A stretch of DNA of 15,113 nucleotides from the NCBI GenBank assembly GCA_016200675.1, contig JACQEH010000211.1, positions 1 to 15,113 on the forward strand. Direction: 5' to 3'. This DNA comes from Chloroflexota bacterium (GTDB lineage Bacteria; Chloroflexota; Limnocylindria; Limnocylindrales; CSP1-4). The position numbers were made by a program, and so were the translations under genes. Below the pieces are notes generated by a model, which did no database searches, was not told the DNA's origin, and worked only from the letters and a program-made list of their open reading frames with translations. Each line of letters opens with the position of its first letter. Position 1 is the stretch's first letter. Of this stretch, positions 14,533 through 15,113 are shown one piece after another.

Positions 14533-14602
14533 CGTCCGGCTGCCCTCGTCCGGCCGCCCACGTCCGGCCGCCCACGTCCGGCCGCCCACGTCCGGCCGCC
14601 CT
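14533..14602. repeat. 14-base tandem repeat, five copies
   Basis: The unit CGTCCGGCCGCCCA occurs at 14547, 14561 and 14575. A fourth copy at 14589 differs in its last base, and a first copy at 14533 differs at two positions. Fourteen is not a multiple of three, which argues against coding. The unit contains the palindrome CGGCCG. Confidence 0.9.
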
Positions 14603-14608
14603 GCGGCT

Positions 14609-14765
14609 ATTCGTGGGGTGCATCACCGGGACCGATGTGGGGGTCGATCCTGTCGACGCTAGGCGTGTCGTGGCTCACCAGGGCCACTCCATCCCTCGGG
14701 TGGCTCATTCGGACAACTTGCAGGGCCGAGTCGTGCGACCTCATTCGCCGGGTGCATCACGGGCC
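14609..14765. repeat. Degenerate dispersed copies of an ATTC...GCAT element
   Basis: ATTCGTGGGGTGCATCACCGG (14609-14629) and ATTCGCCGGGTGCATCACGGG (14743-14763) match at most positions. They share the ATTC...GCAT...C frame with the start of the 37-base repeats (ATTCACCTCGCACGCATACC). A weaker relative begins at 14707. These look like decayed copies of one intergenic repeat family. Confidence 0.45.
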
Positions 14766-14851
14766 GGCCGGACCCCCGAGGCATCGGGGACCGAGGTCCG
14801 AGCAACATCAAGTGCTGGGCATGGGTCAGGCCCGCGTGTTGGTCGTGTGCC

Positions 14852-14860
14852 TGGTACTTT
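14852..14860 (+). promoter_or_regulatory. Candidate extended -10 promoter for the right-edge gene
   Basis: TG-G-TACTTT (14852-14860) has the same extended -10 layout as the LCP promoter. No clear -35 is seen. Transcription would begin near 14867, about 80 bases before the ATG at 14948. Confidence 0.35.
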
Positions 14861-14947
14861 CGGCGGCGAACGTGGGACGGATGGCGCCTCGATGCACCGC
14901 GCGTCGGGTGGGACGATGCGTTCGTGCGCGCGCGCTCGAAGACCGGA

Positions 14948-15113
14948 ATGGGAGAGGGCCACCAGTCGGCCGGCCCCAAGGCCCGGTCGCGCCCGGATTC
15001 CCAGGGCTCGGGGCGCCCCGCGCCCGCCGCGCCCGCCGCGCCCGCTGCGCCCGCTGCGCCCGCTGCGCCCGCCGCGCCCGCTGCGCCCGCTGCGCCCGCT
15101 ACGCCCGCCACAC
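14948..15113 (+). CDS. N-terminus of an unidentified protein with a Pro-Ala-Ala repeat linker, cut by window edge
   Basis: An open frame from the ATG at 14948 runs to the window end without a stop (55 codons). The first 25 or so residues are polar and basic (MGEGHQSAGPKARSRPDSQ), followed by a Pro-Ala-Ala repeat of at least eight units encoded by the 9-base tandem repeat. In the non-repeat part nearly all third codon positions are G or C while second positions are mixed, as expected for a real gene in this genome. An in-frame GTG at 14924 is an alternative start. Pro/Ala-rich tracts of this kind usually act as flexible linkers before a folded domain, which would lie outside the window. I do not recognise the protein. 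The antisense frame also reads through the repeat as Gly-Ala-Ala and cannot be fully excluded. Confidence 0.4.
   Translation, partial: MGEGHQSAGPKARSRPDSQGSGRPAPAAPAAPAAPAAPAAPAAPAAPAAPATPAT
15021..15110. repeat. 9-base tandem repeat, ten copies
   Basis: Ten copies of CGCCCGCYG lie end to end; the last two vary in the final base. Read on the plus strand in the frame of the ATG at 14948 they give Pro-Ala-Ala repeats; on the minus strand they give Gly-Ala-Ala. The unit is a multiple of three and prone to length change by replication slippage. Confidence 0.92.

Larger units (their letters stand above)
14232..14851. other. Repeat-rich intergenic region without a supported gene
   Basis: About 620 bases between the minus-strand metal operon promoter and a plus-strand promoter at 14852. 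Open frames here are repetitive, Arg/Pro-rich and without recognisable domains. The region holds a duplicated palindromic element, 13- and 14-base tandem repeats and degenerate dispersed copies, listed separately. I see no tRNA, rRNA or known structural RNA. Confidence 0.6.

Noticed and set aside
14533..14602. CRISPR array
   Set aside because: The 14-base units are directly contiguous with no spacers, so this is a simple tandem repeat.
14659..15111. Minus-strand open frame with Gly-Ala-Ala repeats
   Set aside because: Beyond the repeat its third positions are mixed and no domain is visible; it also crosses the dispersed repeats and the plus-strand promoter. The plus-strand reading is better supported.

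Overview
The window is high-GC, densely packed bacterial chromosome. It carries a surface-polysaccharide cluster, a cell-wall-polymer attachment pair, a Fic enzyme and a metal-transport operon. The protein types fit a high-GC, probably monoderm lineage: an LCP wall-polymer transferase, a DUF3048 lipoprotein, an NRMT-like NRAMP protein with a cytosolic CBS partner, and few strong Shine-Dalgarno sites. Chloroflexota (Limnocylindria-like) is my best guess and Actinomycetota the alternative. This rests on gene content only; there is no rRNA in the window.

Region 1-7355 (minus strand) reads right to left as one tightly packed operon: polyprenyl-phosphate sugar-1-phosphate transferase, GDP-mannose 4,6-dehydratase (gmd), GDP-L-fucose synthase (fcl), a GT4-like glycosyltransferase, the ABC exporter permease (Wzm) and ATPase (Wzt), and a second glycosyltransferase cut by the left window edge. 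Most junctions after gmd overlap by 1-4 bases. The logic is lipid-carrier priming, GDP-fucose supply, chain assembly and ABC export. gmd carries one in-frame TAG between two halves that are otherwise intact and in the same frame. The genes left of about 3.9 kb have visibly lower third-position GC than those to the right.

Region 7356-10034 holds a divergent promoter region and then, on the plus strand, an LCP-family transferase overlapping a DUF3048 lipoprotein. The LCP protein is well placed to attach the polymer made next door to the cell wall. The LCP gene appears to be transcribed leaderless from a TTG start.

Region 10035-11208 holds a Fic-domain protein with a winged-helix tail. Its promoter contains three half-sites of a TTACC/GGTAA motif and is followed by the clearest ribosome binding site in the window.

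Region 11233-14231 (minus strand) is a two-gene operon. A soluble PRC-barrel/MgtE_N/CBS protein comes first and is followed by an NRAMP-family transporter whose metal-site motifs are the non-canonical NRMT-like type. A near-consensus promoter lies about 220 bases upstream, leaving a long structured leader that could be a regulatory RNA. I regard this operon and its leader as the most interesting part of the window.

Region 14232-15113 is mostly non-coding and repeat-rich: a 37-base exact duplication with a palindrome, 13- and 14-base tandem repeats, and degenerate dispersed copies. At the right edge, a probable plus-strand gene with a Pro-Ala-Ala repeat N-terminus starts and runs out of the window. 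I see no tRNA, rRNA, CRISPR array or insertion sequence.
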